This document shows positions 50,876 to 62,082 of a DNA stretch of 64,000 nucleotides, piece by piece. The stretch's first letter is position 1. Each line of letters begins with the position of its first letter. Made by a program: the position numbers and the translations under genes. The DNA lies in contig NW_004624865.1 of assembly GCF_000247695.1 (NCBI RefSeq), forward strand, positions 4,553,622-4,617,621, given 5' to 3'. The notes under the pieces are model-generated. The model was not told the origin of the DNA. It made no database searches and worked only from the letters and a program-made list of their open reading frames with translations. The DNA is from Heterocephalus glaber. Its lineage: Eukaryota > Chordata > Mammalia > Rodentia > Bathyergidae.

Positions 50876-52204
50876 TCTATGATGGTGGAGTTGTGAGTGC
50901 AGGAAGCTACCAGATTCCCCCTGACTTCTAAGTTAGGAAAGCCGCCTGTCCTTCCCTAAGATGCTCCTGGGTTCTTCCTCAGCCTTCCAAGGGGCCCAGG
51001 AGGTGGACACCACTGTACTGCAAGGTCCTGGCAAAGCAGAGACAAGGACACAAGGACATTTCAGTGAATATCTGAGCTGACCGCCTGCAGCTTGAATCGG
51101 ACAGGATGTTCCCTCTGCTCTTCTGGGACAGCTGCTTGGGCATGGGGTGTAAGCAGGGACAGGAAGCCATGCAAGGTGACAGAGCAGCTCCTGGTGCCCC
51201 AGGAGCTCCTGGGGCTCGTGATGGTGGCTTTGGGCCAGCAAGGACTCAGGGCTGCCTCATGGGGATCTGGAGGGCCTGCCTGTGACCCGTGTCTCCATGT
51301 GGGCCATGACCTGAGGACAGGCACCATCCCCAGCACTTCTACCCAGAGCTGAGCCACCCTGAAGGCCTCTTACCAAAGTTCACGCATTGGAAACTCAACC
51401 CCAGGGCCAGTGGGCTGAGAGGTGGGGCATCAGTGGGTGATTAGGTCACGGAGTCTGTCAGCTTTCCCATGGCTGGGAGGTGACATCTGACACCCACAGC
51501 TTAGAGGAGAGGGTGGGTCTGGCTCACAGTTTCAGAGGGTACAGTCCATGGTCAGCTGCTCCAGGGCAGGAGCATCATGGAGGAAGGGAGCTACCTCCCA
51601 CCAAGTCATTGGCAACAAAAGAGTCCTTGATCCTGGACTCTACCACCTCCAGAATCACGAACCACATAAACGTCTCTTGTTCATGAACCAACCAGGCTGT
51701 GGTTCACCATTACAGAGGCAGAACATGAACTGAAACAGCAGCCCATCTTCCCGCTGTTCCAGCATGGTGAGCTGCTTATCATTCCCAAGATGCCAGATGT
51801 GACTGCAACATCCTCTTCCCAAAGCCACCATCTCCTTCCCTGTCTCTGAAAGATCTTCCTGGCCATGTGCAGGTTTGAGTCTTGCCTCCCTGACCTCCTG
51901 CTGCAGCTTGAGGCTTCCTCTCTTGCATCTGCCACTCAGTGCCGTGGACATTAGCCTGTTTGTCTTTCTCCCCAGCTGAGTCTGAGCTACTCAAGGGCAG
52001 GGGGCTGAATTCCCACATGCCCTTGGTGCCTAGCATGAGCTGGGATGCAGAAGAGGCCCACTAAATACCTCTCCCGTGGAGAAATGCATAGATAATGGAC
52101 AATAACTAGGAGTGGACCAGGGCAAGGTTGCAGATTGGGAAGATCATCTAACAGGGATGGTTATGGCATTCCCAGTCAGCTCCTAAATTGAATTGAGATG
52201 CCTG

Positions 52205-52290
52205 CCCAGGGGTAGTTTCTGGAACATTCAGAAATATTCTGGAACATTCAGGAACACACTGGAACATGCTGGAACATGCTGGAGCCCCTG
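52205..52290 (+). repeat. Short tandem repeat of CTGGAACATTC/CTGGAACATG units
   Basis: Four to five imperfect copies of a 10-20 bp unit built on CTGGAACAT, which also creates the heat-shock-element-like register described separately. Confidence 0.7.
52217..52254. promoter_or_regulatory. Extended heat-shock-element-like array
   Basis: Eight alternating pentamers in perfect 5-bp register: TTC at 52217, GAA 52222, TTC 52227, AAA (one mismatch to GAA) 52232, TTC 52237, GAA 52242, TTC 52247, GAA 52252. The HSF1 consensus needs three. Further GGAAC repeats follow to 52286. It is about 3 kb upstream of the C2orf50 start. Function is inferred from motif form only. Confidence 0.5.
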
Positions 52291-52681
52291 CTCTGATGTC
52301 CTAGCCTAGGGACCAGGGGGTGCCATGGCAACTGACCCTGTGAGTGCCTCTTGCCACTGGCCCACTGCAAAAGCTCTTGCTTTCCGATCTCCTCTCAGCA
52401 CTCAGCTCTGGCCTCTCCATATCTGTCTCCTTCCGTGGCTGCAAGGAACAGGAGTTCAGAGGAAAAGGGAGGAGAAGCATCCTTCTCCTGTCACCTCTGT
52501 ATCCCTGGCCCCAAGGACAGGTCCTGCGGCTTGGTCATTTCCCCCAGCACCAGCCAGCTCCAGGGTCCCTGCTCATGCTCATGAGGGAACAGAGGTGAGA
52601 GGGAGAGTGGCCAGCCCCAGGAGGCCCCAGAAGCTGGGGGCCTGGCTATTTCCAGATTAGCATCAAATGAAAACAGACTTT

Positions 52682-52775
52682 GAGCCAGGCGTGGTGGCTC
52701 CTGCCTGTAATCCCAGCACTTGAGAGGCTGAGTCAGGAGGATCTCTGCGAGTTTCAGGGCAGCCTAGACTACGTA
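52682..52775 (+). mobile_element. B1 SINE, 3' truncated
   Basis: GAGCCAGGCGTGGTGGCTCC to GCAGCCTAGACTACGTA. Confidence 0.85.
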
Positions 52776-53329
52776 CATTTATTGTGCACCTGCAATTTGG
52801 TGAGCAGGTGAGGACAGGCAGGGAAGGGCCTGTCTGGGGTCACCAGCCATCAGGCAGGGTGACGGCCATCCCTGGGGACTCCTGGCTCCTACCCTTCCAT
52901 GCTTTCTGATGCCGCACGCTCCAGTGGAAGAGCCTGCTTCCTGTCCCATGGGACATTTCCTGTGTGTCCTCAATCCTGGCCGTGCACCGTCTGTGCCACT
53001 GGGGACCTAGTTACAGATGTGACGGACACCGGAATTCCTCGAGCACCTGCCTGCTCAGAGGCAGCCCCAGTGCACACTGTGATCCTGTCACCCACTTTCC
53101 ATGGCAGAACGCACTGAATCTAAATTACAGGCCGGGGCCAGCGCTGAGCAGATAAATATGCCTGTGGGTCTGATGCTATAATTAGGACTAGCGCTCTTCG
53201 GGTGACAGGAAAGCAGGCATGTCTGGTTCAGGCCTCCGCACCAACGCTGTGTTGCTGGTTGGAAGGAGCTGAGTTAACATCACGTGAGGCACCAAGGGAG
53301 CAGGAAGGTCCACGGAGAATTCCTGGGAG

Positions 53330-53418
53330 TGAGGCCAAGCTGGCCTCGAACTTGGCGATCCCCCGGCTCAGCCTCCCGAGTACTGGAATTACAGGTGTGT
53401 GCGGCACCACACCGGGCT
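53330..53418 (-). mobile_element. B1 SINE, truncated
   Basis: GGCCAAGCTGGCCTCGAACT to CACCACACCGGGC. Confidence 0.82.
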
Positions 53419-53579
53419 CAACCCCTTTGCAGAGACCTGGGTATGCGCATCTACTCAAATTGTGTTTTTTTATTATTCGAACAGAGCTGATGTCAACAGC
53501 AGTTAGATTTTATTTAGCGTCTACTATGCGTCCCTTTTCACAGCACAAAGGTCCCTGCTGTCTGCCTCTGCCTCTGTGG

Positions 53580-54010
53580 TCGCAGCAGCAGTCAGTGACC
53601 AGGACACAGCTCCCCGGGGTTCTCTGCCCCCACCCCGGCCGCCAAACTGTGCCAGCTGCTCCAGACGTGGGCTCTCGGCCGCCCCCTGTGGGCCGGGGAG
53701 GGGATTGTGCCCAGCCAGGCAGCGTGGCCTTGGCCAGCACAGCTCTGGGCGGGGCTGAGGGCCGGTGGCCTGGGCGCCGTTCTGGCTCCCCCAGGTCCCC
53801 CCAGCGACGTTACCCTGGTGACAGACACCTGGCTCCCTGTCCGCGCCCAGGCTAGCCCGGGAATCGGTGATTCCTCCGCGGCCCCGGCCCCTGGAAGTGG
53901 GTGTCGGTGTTCGGGGCCGCCGGGTGCTCAGGGTGCTGTGGCTCGGCCCCTCATTGTTTCCGGGTTGGTGGGGTGGCCACCGCCAGCGAGCTGTAGACCG
54001 CACAGCTTTT
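53580..54010. promoter_or_regulatory. Orphan CpG-rich block
   Basis: CpG-enriched, GC-rich unique sequence with no recognised exon. ORFs on both strands here have no recognisable domain. It may be a distal regulatory element or the promoter of an unannotated non-coding transcript. Confidence 0.35.
53677..53695 (-). promoter_or_regulatory. CTCF-like motif in orphan CpG-rich block
   Basis: On the - strand contains CCCACAGGGGGCGGC, similar to the CTCF core, inside the CpG-rich block 53580-54010. Confidence 0.35.
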
Positions 54011-54689
54011 GTTGAGCGCGAAGATCTTGTATCTTGTTCCACTCCAGAAATCCGGGTCAGCCGGCCCCAGTGTAAATGCACACTTTCTCCCAAGCACACA
54101 CAGCGGTTTCGTAATCCTGGTATTAGCACTGCAACCAGTGGTTCAGATAGCAAAAAATAGTTTGCTATTCTTTCCCAGGGGGAGCAGTTCATTTGTTTGG
54201 AGGCCCAGTCCCACCAGGTGGTGAAATCCAGTGAGTGTCTTTCAAAGCCACTCGGAACGCAGCCCTGCGGGGAAGGACGGGGACAGCCACCCCCGGATGC
54301 AGTGAGACGCGTGGCTTTTATTTCCCGTTTGATTTTAAAGGACTGCAGAAGCTTAGTGCTGCTTCAGAATGCATAGATTTACATCAAATCTGTAACTGTG
54401 GTATATTTAAGGGTGTCCAATGTCTAAACGTGCTGTTTGCTCTATTCCCTGTTCCCATAATAATTTTAATGTATTATTGTTTCTCCTTTCACTTAAAAAA
54501 ATATAAAGACATACAGGTGAGAAACAGATCTCAGAGTAACATTAGCCTGGCTTGAGCATCTTTTCATATTGTTAAAAGCCATTTCATTTTTCTGAGACCT
54601 GTCGTTCATAACCCTAAACTATTTTTCTATAGGGGTTACTTTGCATTTTTCTAGACTATTTTTCTTTCTTTTTAAAAAAATCAGTACAT

Positions 54690-54825
54690 TTTTTGTTTTT
54701 GTTTTTGTTTTTCTGGCCTTGAACTCACCATGTAGACAGGTTGGCCTTGAACTCACGGCAATCCTCCTACCTCAGCCTCCTGAATCCTGGGATTATAGGC
54801 CTATGCCCCCATGCCTGGCTAATTT
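54690..54825 (-). mobile_element. B1 SINE
   Basis: TTTTTG-rich head, two TTGAACTCA arms, to TGCCCCCATGCCTGGC. Confidence 0.87.
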
Positions 54826-54847
54826 CATTTATTAAAAGTCTGTTTTT

Positions 54848-54931
54848 GGGCCAGGGATTTAGCTCAGTGGTTCCGCCGCCTGCCTCAAAAGCACAAGGTA
54901 CCAAGTTCGATCGCCGGTACCAAAAAAAAAA
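54848..54931 (+). mobile_element. ID SINE
   Basis: GGGCCAGGGATTTAGCTCAG head, GGTACC plus A tail, inserted just after an antisense B1. Confidence 0.92.
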
Positions 54932-56017
54932 GTCTATATTCTCCCCCATTGACTTAGAATGCTACCTCTGTCATTCTCAACGGTGGACCTGGAGTTAATT
55001 TTGCTGTTCTGCCCTCCTGGCCTGTTGATCCATTATCTAGTTCATATCCCACCATTCTAATTAAAGAGCTTAAAATCGGTGCTCATAGCTCTTTCTTGTT
55101 GCTCTTCTCTTCCCAATTTTTCCTGGGTCTTTTTTGCCTGTTTCTTCCTTTCAATGAATTTTGAAATCAACAGCTTCTGCTCTAGGAAAAAAAGAAAGAT
55201 GATCATTTTATCTGTGCATTAATTTAGGAAGAACTGAGGTCACTAATGTCTTCATGATCCCCGACAAAGAACATACGCTGTCTCGAATTTGTTCAAAATG
55301 TCTTTCGTTCCTGTCCAGCAAAGGTTTGGGGTCTGGGTGACCCTGAAATACTTTAGGGTGAGAGCTGGAATTTAGTAACAGTGATTCTCCCCTTTGCCCG
55401 GGGAAACATGCTTCCACCAGGATATCAGGGTCTTGAGAAATAAAAGAGATTCAAGAACAAAATGAACTTGCGGTGGAAGCAGAGAGGGTCGGGGTGGGGC
55501 CGCGGGGTGCCCAGGGACAGCGATGGGAAGCAGCCTGAGTTTCTGATGCTGTCCCGGACCAGCTGGGACACGTGTGCCTGCTTTCCCTGAGGAAGCTTCG
55601 GAAAATAAGCCAGTGCTTTTATGTCTGTGGAATTAATGGGCAAAAAGGAAAACATTTGGGGATGCTCCAAGGGCTGAGCACTGGGGTGGGGACCTGATTT
55701 TTCAAGGAGAAAAGTCATGTCTGCTCTTTCGGCTTGAAAGCTTTTTACGCCCTTGCATTAACTGCACCCTTAATGGAGCCGGGCTGTCCCAGAGTCCCCA
55801 CCCATAGCCACTCTGCCTGAGTGCGCCCCACGCCCCACCCCATCTCCATGAGGTTTGCAAGGCCGCGGGGAACTGCCCTGCCTTGGGAACCACCGGAGTA
55901 GCTTTCTGCCTGCTAGGACCCTAATGGCTTTGGAGCAGAATCTTGTTAGGCCCCTAGATTCAACACCAACTGGCTCTGAGAACATCAGTGAATTTCCCCA
56001 CCTCTCCCCCCCCCCTG

Positions 56018-56125
56018 TGTTTTTTGAGACAGGGTCTCACTCTAGCCCAGGCTCACACTCACAGTGATCCTCCTGCCTCAGCCTCCCGAATGCTGGGATC
56101 ACAGGCGTGCGCCCACACACACTGT
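56018..56125 (-). mobile_element. B1 SINE
   Basis: TTTTTTGAGACAGGGTCTCA to GGCGTGCGCCC. Confidence 0.87.
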
Positions 56126-58616
56126 TTTCTGAGGGACTTCACTGGACAGTTCTGGGCAAAGGGTCCCTAAGGGGCTTGAGGAAAAGCCACCTGTGGCCCA
56201 CACCCTGAAGCCTGCAGGGTGACTTATGGGGATCCCCTGAGAATCTGAGTTCCAGTCCAGAGACCAGGCAGGTCGGTCACAGCCCCACTGCCCGGCATCT
56301 GCAGGGTGGGCTGGGGCACAATCACAAGTCCGCAGCCAGAATCCCTAAACACCGGAGGGGTACAGCCCAGCGCCCAAAGCCCTGAGCAGAACCTGTCCCT
56401 TCTCCCACCCTGGCGCAGGAGCAGGAGGGCCCTCTGAATGCAGGGCCTGCGCTCCTCGGCTTTGCTGTGGAAAGGCGGCCAGCAGGACCTGCAGGTCTGT
56501 GACGCCCCAGCCCCAGGTTTGCCCCTTTATCTCCTCTGCCCTGCAGTTTAGGAGACCCCGCCGTCCTCACAGATGCCTCCTGGGTCCTCCGGGGATGGGG
56601 GTGCGTGCAGGGAGGGCACCTCCGGAACGTGGGGCCAGGGAGGAATCCTGGGGGACGCTCTGGACCTGGGGACCCGGGGTGTGGCCCAGAACCAGCAGTG
56701 GCCGGGGGGGGCTGGTGTCCTCGTCCTGCACCCCAGAGAGGTCTTCACCAGGTGGGATCACAAACGAAGCGACTGCTGCTGCCGAGCGCCACCCAACAGA
56801 AAGGCAGCTTGTAAAAACACGACTCTGTCCTCGTCCTCCTTCGTCACCGGGTCTGGCACAGTGTGACTTCCGGCTCTTCCCCAAAGTCACAATGACCTCG
56901 AAAGGGGAAACGTTTTGAATCCACTCGGGACAGGGAGGAGGCCAGGACAGTGCAGCTAAAGGCCCTCAGGACAGAGGACTCCAGAGCTGCTGACGGAAGT
57001 GGCCAGGATGATGGGATGAGTGTGCCCAGAGTGAGGGGGGATTTGAGGGGATCCGTGGCAGTGCGTCCTTTACTGCACCGGCCTAAGTGTGCGCGTTCCC
57101 CGAGTGTTGTGATCCCCCCACCACGCAGCAGGGCTGCAGGAGAACCACAGGGCGGCGGTGGCAGAGAGTGACGCTGCTGGGGAAGGAGGACCCCGTGCCA
57201 AGGGGCAGCTGCACCCTCCGGGCAGGCGTGGGCTGAGGGAGCAGAGGCGAATCCTCCGAGCGACCCCGGGACAGCAGGCGGCCCAGGTTTGGCCCTGGCC
57301 AGGCCGTGGGCAGCGCCGGCCTGGTGTCTGTGTTAAGTGCAGCCCGGAGCCCAAGCCCGCGGGCTGCTGTCCGCTTTTCTTTTAGCTTTATTTTTTTTAA
57401 AGCACTGACTAACAAAGAAATCCGGCGGCTGCAATCATTTTGCTTTTCAGAGCTGCACTTCTGAAATGTTTCTCGGCCCTGGGAGCCTTTACAAGACCGC
57501 AGAGCCTGTGTTGTTCCAAAGAAATCGAGCCACGGCCTGCCTTAGGGCTCGGGGACAAACAGCGTGGAAACCGTGGAAACCGCTCTCCTCCTGCTTTTCC
57601 TCTGCGGCCCTGACAGGCCGTGGGAGTGCTTACCGCGGAGGAAGCGGAGCAGCGGAGGCTTCCGGGGAGAGGGGGCTGGGGTTTTGAATGCGGCTTTTCC
57701 ACCGAGCAAAATGAAGTGGAATTTCAGCCTGCTGTAATCAACTCTGCGGGACGGACCTATTGTCTTGTGCAGAAAATGTCTCTGTGATGGCTGTGTTGCT
57801 GGCATTCAGGCTCCCTGCTTCTAGCGACTCAAATGAAATGGTTCCCAGAGGCAAAAAGAGGTGCTCGAGACCTCACAGGCAGGCAGTTCCTTACTCAAAA
57901 TCCGTCCCTCTTTCTCCTGGCTGATTTGGTTGGGACGTCTCCTCAGGGAGGGTCAATTTTAGTCACTGAGGTCTTATTCTCCTTTTTGGTGACTGCTTCA
58001 GATTTGGTCTGAGAAAGAATCCCGGCCAATGAGAACTTCTTCTAGCCACTGTTAGGTTTGGGTGGGTGTGATGGCTAGATACCTGCAACCATCTTGTAAC
58101 CATGAGGAAAATCAGCCTGAAGACAGCTCAATCTGCTGAGTGTGTTGAAGGGAGAAGGTGAAAAGAACCAGAGCCCCTGAAGATGCCATGGGGCCACTAG
58201 GCTAACCAGCCCCAGACCCACCTCGCCCTGAAACATGTTTTTAGGTGACACAGTTTTTCTTCCTGGAACCAGCAGCATCTTCCCCAACAAGGGGCAAGTG
58301 ACTTGTTGGGAGGCCTTCCACCTCGCTCTTCTCCCTGGGTCTTCGTGCATGTAATGCCTTCAGGTTGAAAGTGAGAGAGGGCAGCTGGGCGACCTTGTTC
58401 TCTAACGTGCCAGGTGCTGTCTGTGCCCACACTCCTTCCCGGCAGGAGCTGACAGGTAGGGCAGTCGGCTCTGCAGGGCTGAGAGCTGATGTGGGACTTG
58501 GTCCTTGTGTCAAAGTCCTTGTCACGTGAACCATGGCAGGAGTGTGCAGTGTGTGCTCAAAATTGTGCATTATCCCTGTGAGTTTGTCAATCTATGCAGA
58601 TGTTACATCAGTGCAT

Positions 58617-58646
58617 TTGTGTGTGTGTGTGTGTGCGTGTGTGTGT
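58617..58646 (+). repeat. (TG)n microsatellite
   Basis: TG repeat with one CG interruption directly before a B1-ID SINE. Confidence 0.8.
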
Positions 58647-58797
58647 AGCACCTGGGATTGAACCCAGGGCCTTTGCACTGAGCTCCATTCCCAGCCCTTT
58701 TTCTATTTTAATGTTTTATTTTGAGACAGGGTCTCACTAAGTCACTAAGTTGCCCAGGCTGGGCTCCAGTTTGTGATCCTCCCGCCTCAGCCTCCCA
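58647..58797 (-). mobile_element. B1-ID dimer SINE
   Basis: AGCACCTGGGATTGAACCCA, then TTATTTTGAGACAGGGTCTC to CTCAGCCTCCCA. Confidence 0.82.
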
Positions 58798-59131
58798 TCG
58801 AATGTGCACATTCTTGAGTCGCTAGACACTGAGGGGAGAATTGTGTGTCACAGGGAGCTGAACCCCTGGCTGCTGACCTGAGTCTTGCCGATGTCCATCA
58901 GTGTCTGACACTTGTGCACTGAGTGTTAACTATGTGTCAGTGGATGGAGCAAAATGAGGCACATGGCAGGTTTTCTGGAAGGAGAAATGGGTTTGGTGGC
59001 CCTGCCGACTCCCACACCTCATCACATGGCCAAGTGTTACAGCTCAGTGTCACAGCTAAATGCCATAGCTCAGAGGCACAGTTGAACTTTACCACTCAGT
59101 GTGGTGGCTCTGGAACACAGCTCTCGTAATT

Positions 59132-59664
59132 TGAAGACTGGAGAATCTGATGGTCACTTGAAGAGGTGGAGAAAAAAGCTTTATTACACTGGTGAGCCCC
59201 CAGTGGGCTCAGAGGAGTCTGAGCACTCTACCAGAAATGAAAGCCTCCTTAGATAGGGACCCACAGGGTATGTGAGCATGATCACTGAATCAGGGGTGGA
59301 GTTACAGAACATTCCTGAAGCAGAGGGACCAAGTTACAGACCATTCCTGAGACGGGGTAGAGCTTAACAGAACCTTCTTTTTTTTGGTACCGGGGATCAA
59401 ACTCAGGACGTTGTGCTTGCGAGGCAGGTGGTGGAACCACTGAGCTAAATCCCCAGCCCATCAGAACCTTCTTGTGAGGGGGCAGAGCTTAACAGAAGAA
59501 CCTTCCTGAAAGGTCACACAGTTCAAACAGTCACAAACCATTTTGATACACTGGGCAGGAGCCCAGCAGCACAAACTTACATTTCCAAAACAAAACACTC
59601 TGTGGGAAAAAAGATGGAGGCAAGGCAAGGGGCTGTCTTATTGTATAGCACTTCTCTGTCAACA
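59132..59664 (-). mobile_element. LTR-like fragment, older, with nested ID SINE
   Basis: On the - strand the start TGACAGAGAAGTG resembles the neighbouring LTR start. It has two to three copies of an AGGAATGTTCTGTAACT-like U3 motif and an AATAAAGC poly(A) signal at 59182-59177. An ID SINE interrupts it at 59380-59461. No target duplication was found, so the boundaries are uncertain. Confidence 0.4.
59380..59461 (-). mobile_element. ID SINE
   Basis: Duplication CAGAACCTTCTT (59368-59379, 59462-59473). Confidence 0.92.
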
Positions 59665-59690
59665 TCACAGAGAGGGACCCTGGGAAATAT

Positions 59691-59692
<2 letters not shown>

Positions 59693-59732
<40 letters not shown>
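59693..59732 (+). repeat. (GA)n microsatellite
   Basis: About 20 pure GA units grown from the GAGAGA core of the surrounding tandem array. Confidence 0.9.
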
Positions 59733-59736
<4 letters not shown>

Positions 59737-59808
59737 TCCTTGGAAATGATATCAGAGAGAGGGATCCAGGGAAATAACATCACAGAGAGGAATCCTGAGA
59801 AGTGACAT

Positions 59809-60239
59809 TGTTCCAGAAATCTCAGAAAGAAATACACGGAGGCACAGAATTTGGGTAAAATAATGAAAAGTTCTACTTGTGAGTGGGCGGGACCGCCAGA
59901 AACCGGTCTGCTTAGTATACATGTGCCCCTTTGTTCAGCATTTCCCTTTTATATCCTTTTTAGCCATTATCTTATCCCTAGTGGTCTTTGATGTGTAAAT
60001 ACAATTCCAGTTCCTATTTACAAGTCACAGACACAAGATAGGCCACATACATTATAAATTCACCCAACCATTGCAACTTTGTTAGGTTAATGAAGTTACT
60101 GGTTAAATAGTCAGTTTACCATCACCTTAAACAAGGAGAGTTACAGGAAAGGCAAATCTTAAAAAAAACATTACTTATTTTGCTTCTACAACTACCTAAA
60201 TATTCAATCTACTAAGTTATCTAAAACTTTTCCCTATCA
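59809..60239 (-). mobile_element. Solo LTR of an endogenous retrovirus (class I-like)
   Basis: On the - strand it begins TGATAGGGAAAAG and ends TTTCTGGAACA, the canonical TG...CA form, 431 bp. It is flanked by a perfect 4-bp duplication ACAT (59805-59808 and 60240-60243); 4 bp is usual for class I elements. A TATAAAA box lies at 59953-59947 on the - strand. No coding sequence or second LTR is attached. It sits inside a tandem repeat array. Confidence 0.65.
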
Positions 60240-60507
60240 ACATCAAAAAGAAAAGAATCCTGAGAAATAACATGAGAGGGAGGGGTCATGGAAAACAACA
60301 TCAGAGAAGGAGGGATCCTGGGGATTGACCTCTGAAGGAAGAATCCTGGGTACATGGGATCAGAAAGAGGGATCCTGGGGAATGACAGCAGAGAGGAATT
60401 CTGAGAGAACTCATAAGAGAGGTGCCCTGGAAGTGCCCAGACATGGGAATGTTGGGAACACAACAGCAGAGGGAATTGCAGGAAGATGCTGACAGTACAG
60501 AGATCCT

Positions 60508-60582
60508 GGGGGAAGGAGTTGCAGCCCAGTGGTAGAGCACCTAACAGGTGTGAGACCTGGGTTCGATTCCCCGGCACCACAA
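60508..60582 (+). mobile_element. ID-like SINE, classic GGTAGAGCAC subtype
   Basis: GCAGCCCAGTGGTAGAGCAC, then GGTTCGATTCCCCGGCACCA. Closer to the general rodent ID than the GGTTCC subtype seen elsewhere in the window. Confidence 0.75.
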
Positions 60583-61029
60583 CAGAAAGGAAAAGACCTG
60601 TGGATCTTGGGAATACACCTTTGGAGAGAGAAATGCTGGGAGCCCTTGTCAGAGAAAGATGCTGAGAACTTGCCTCAGAGAGAGGGACTCTAGAAATACG
60701 ACATCAAATAGAGAGATTCTGAGTACGCCGATCAGAGAAGGGTCCTGGAAATGTGACATCAGAAAGAGAGAGTGGGCATCAGAGAGAGGGATGCTGGGAT
60801 TGGGTGTCAGAGAGAGGGATGCTGGGATTGTGGTTCAGAGAAGGGTGCTGGTATATGGCCATTCAGGAGAGGGTTTCTGGGAATACTTTGTCAAAGAGGA
60901 GGATCCTGGGAATGTCCTCGGCAGTAGAGGGAATCCCTGTCAGAGCAAGCTCCTCTTCCTTAGAGTTTTGGTTGCTTGTTATTGTTTATACTGCTTGTCT
61001 CCAGAGTCTTCATTCAGAAGTTTAGAATC

Positions 61030-61121
61030 GGGCCGGGGATTTAGCTCAGTGGTTTCGCCGCCTGCTGCGCAAGCACAAGGACCCGAGTTCGATCCCCCGG
61101 TACCAAAAAAAAAAAAAGGAG
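61030..61121 (+). mobile_element. ID SINE
   Basis: Duplication CAGAAGTTTAGAATC (61015-61029, 61122-61136). Confidence 0.93.
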
Positions 61122-61784
61122 CAGAAGTTTAGAATCTTGAGATATTTAAGGCTAAATACTAAAGAGGACAATATTATTAATTCTCTGGAAAGTTTAAGTG
61201 ATAGATTTTAAATTTCATGTATTTAATTAAAGTGCATAGTGTCTCTTGATAGTGAGGAAAATGCTATACTTCCATGCAGATCTCACATGCGCAGTGCAGA
61301 CCCTCCAGGTCACGTGGTGAGAAGCACTATGACTTCTTCCAGTGACTGAGCCAATCCAGATTACAGAATCCACTTGCACGGGAACAAACCCCTCCATGTC
61401 TAGGCAGCTCCAGTGGATTTGCGCTCCACATGGAGCGGAAATGAATCTTCTGGCATTTTCAGTGCTTTCTCTTCAGGAGCAATGCCCTCCAAGCAGAAGC
61501 AGTTCATTCCCAGTTGGAATGAGAGAGTGGAATTAAATATTTTTAAATGCTGTCTTGATAGCTGTTCAAATTCCTGGGCCTCTATTGTGACTTGACAGCT
61601 GGTAATTTCCAATTTGCATTTATGCTAATTTAACTGGCTCCTCCTTGACAGTTTCCTGCTAAACTCAGATTTGTGGATTGAGGAGGCTGCTCCCACAGAC
61701 AGCAGGGTGCGCCAGGGGAGGTGGAAGCTGGGCCTGGCCCTCTACCCCCTTTCTTTTAATCTTTCTTTCTTTCTCCTCCCCCCA

Positions 61785-61962
61785 GGAGGGAATTGAGCCC
61801 AGGGCCCTTACACTGAGCTGCACCCCCATCCTTTTAGTTTTTATTTTGAGCCGGAGTCTTGCTAAATCACTAAATTACCCAGGCTGAGCTTAAACTTGCA
61901 ATCCTCCTGCCTCAGCCTCCCTGAGTGCTGGGATTACAGGTGTGCATCACCACACCCTGCTG
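61785..61962 (-). mobile_element. B1-ID dimer SINE
   Basis: GGAGGGAATTGAGCCCAGGG, then TTTTGAGCCGGAGTCTTGCT to CATCACCACACCC. Confidence 0.83.
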
Positions 61963-62082
61963 TGAGGTGGCTGTTTTTTGAAGAAGGTTTAGTTAATATT
62001 CATCAATCCCCCTCACCCCAGCAGACATGTAATCTGCAGTCCCAGCAAACAGGATGGATCCTAGCCTAACAAGGATGGACGA

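Larger units (their letters stand above)
50376..53329. other. Intergenic stretch upstream of C2orf50
   Basis: L1 relic, two B1s, the HSE-like element at 52217 and unique GC-moderate DNA. The 53110-53215 part, with ATAAATATGC and TATAATTAGGAC motifs, looks like conserved non-coding DNA. No coding exon is recognised. Confidence 0.5.
54932..59131. other. Intergenic stretch
   Basis: Unique sequence with B1 copies at 56018 and 58647. The GC-rich 56160-57350 segment contains only incidental ORFs. No gene is recognised. Confidence 0.5.
59665..60960 (+). repeat. Diverged ~30-bp tandem repeat array, interrupted by a solo LTR
   Basis: Repeating TCAGAGAGAGGGATCCTGGG-like units with variable ACATCA spacers fill 59665-59808, 60240-60500 and 60590-60960. 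The clearest pair are two identical 28-bp-spaced copies at 60779-60834. A (GA)n expansion is at 59693-59732. An ID SINE lies inside at 60508-60582. Confidence 0.7.

Noticed and set aside
53202..54192. 217- and 222-codon ORFs near 53.2-54.2 kb
   Set aside because: They span a B1 and the CpG-rich orphan block and have no recognisable domain.
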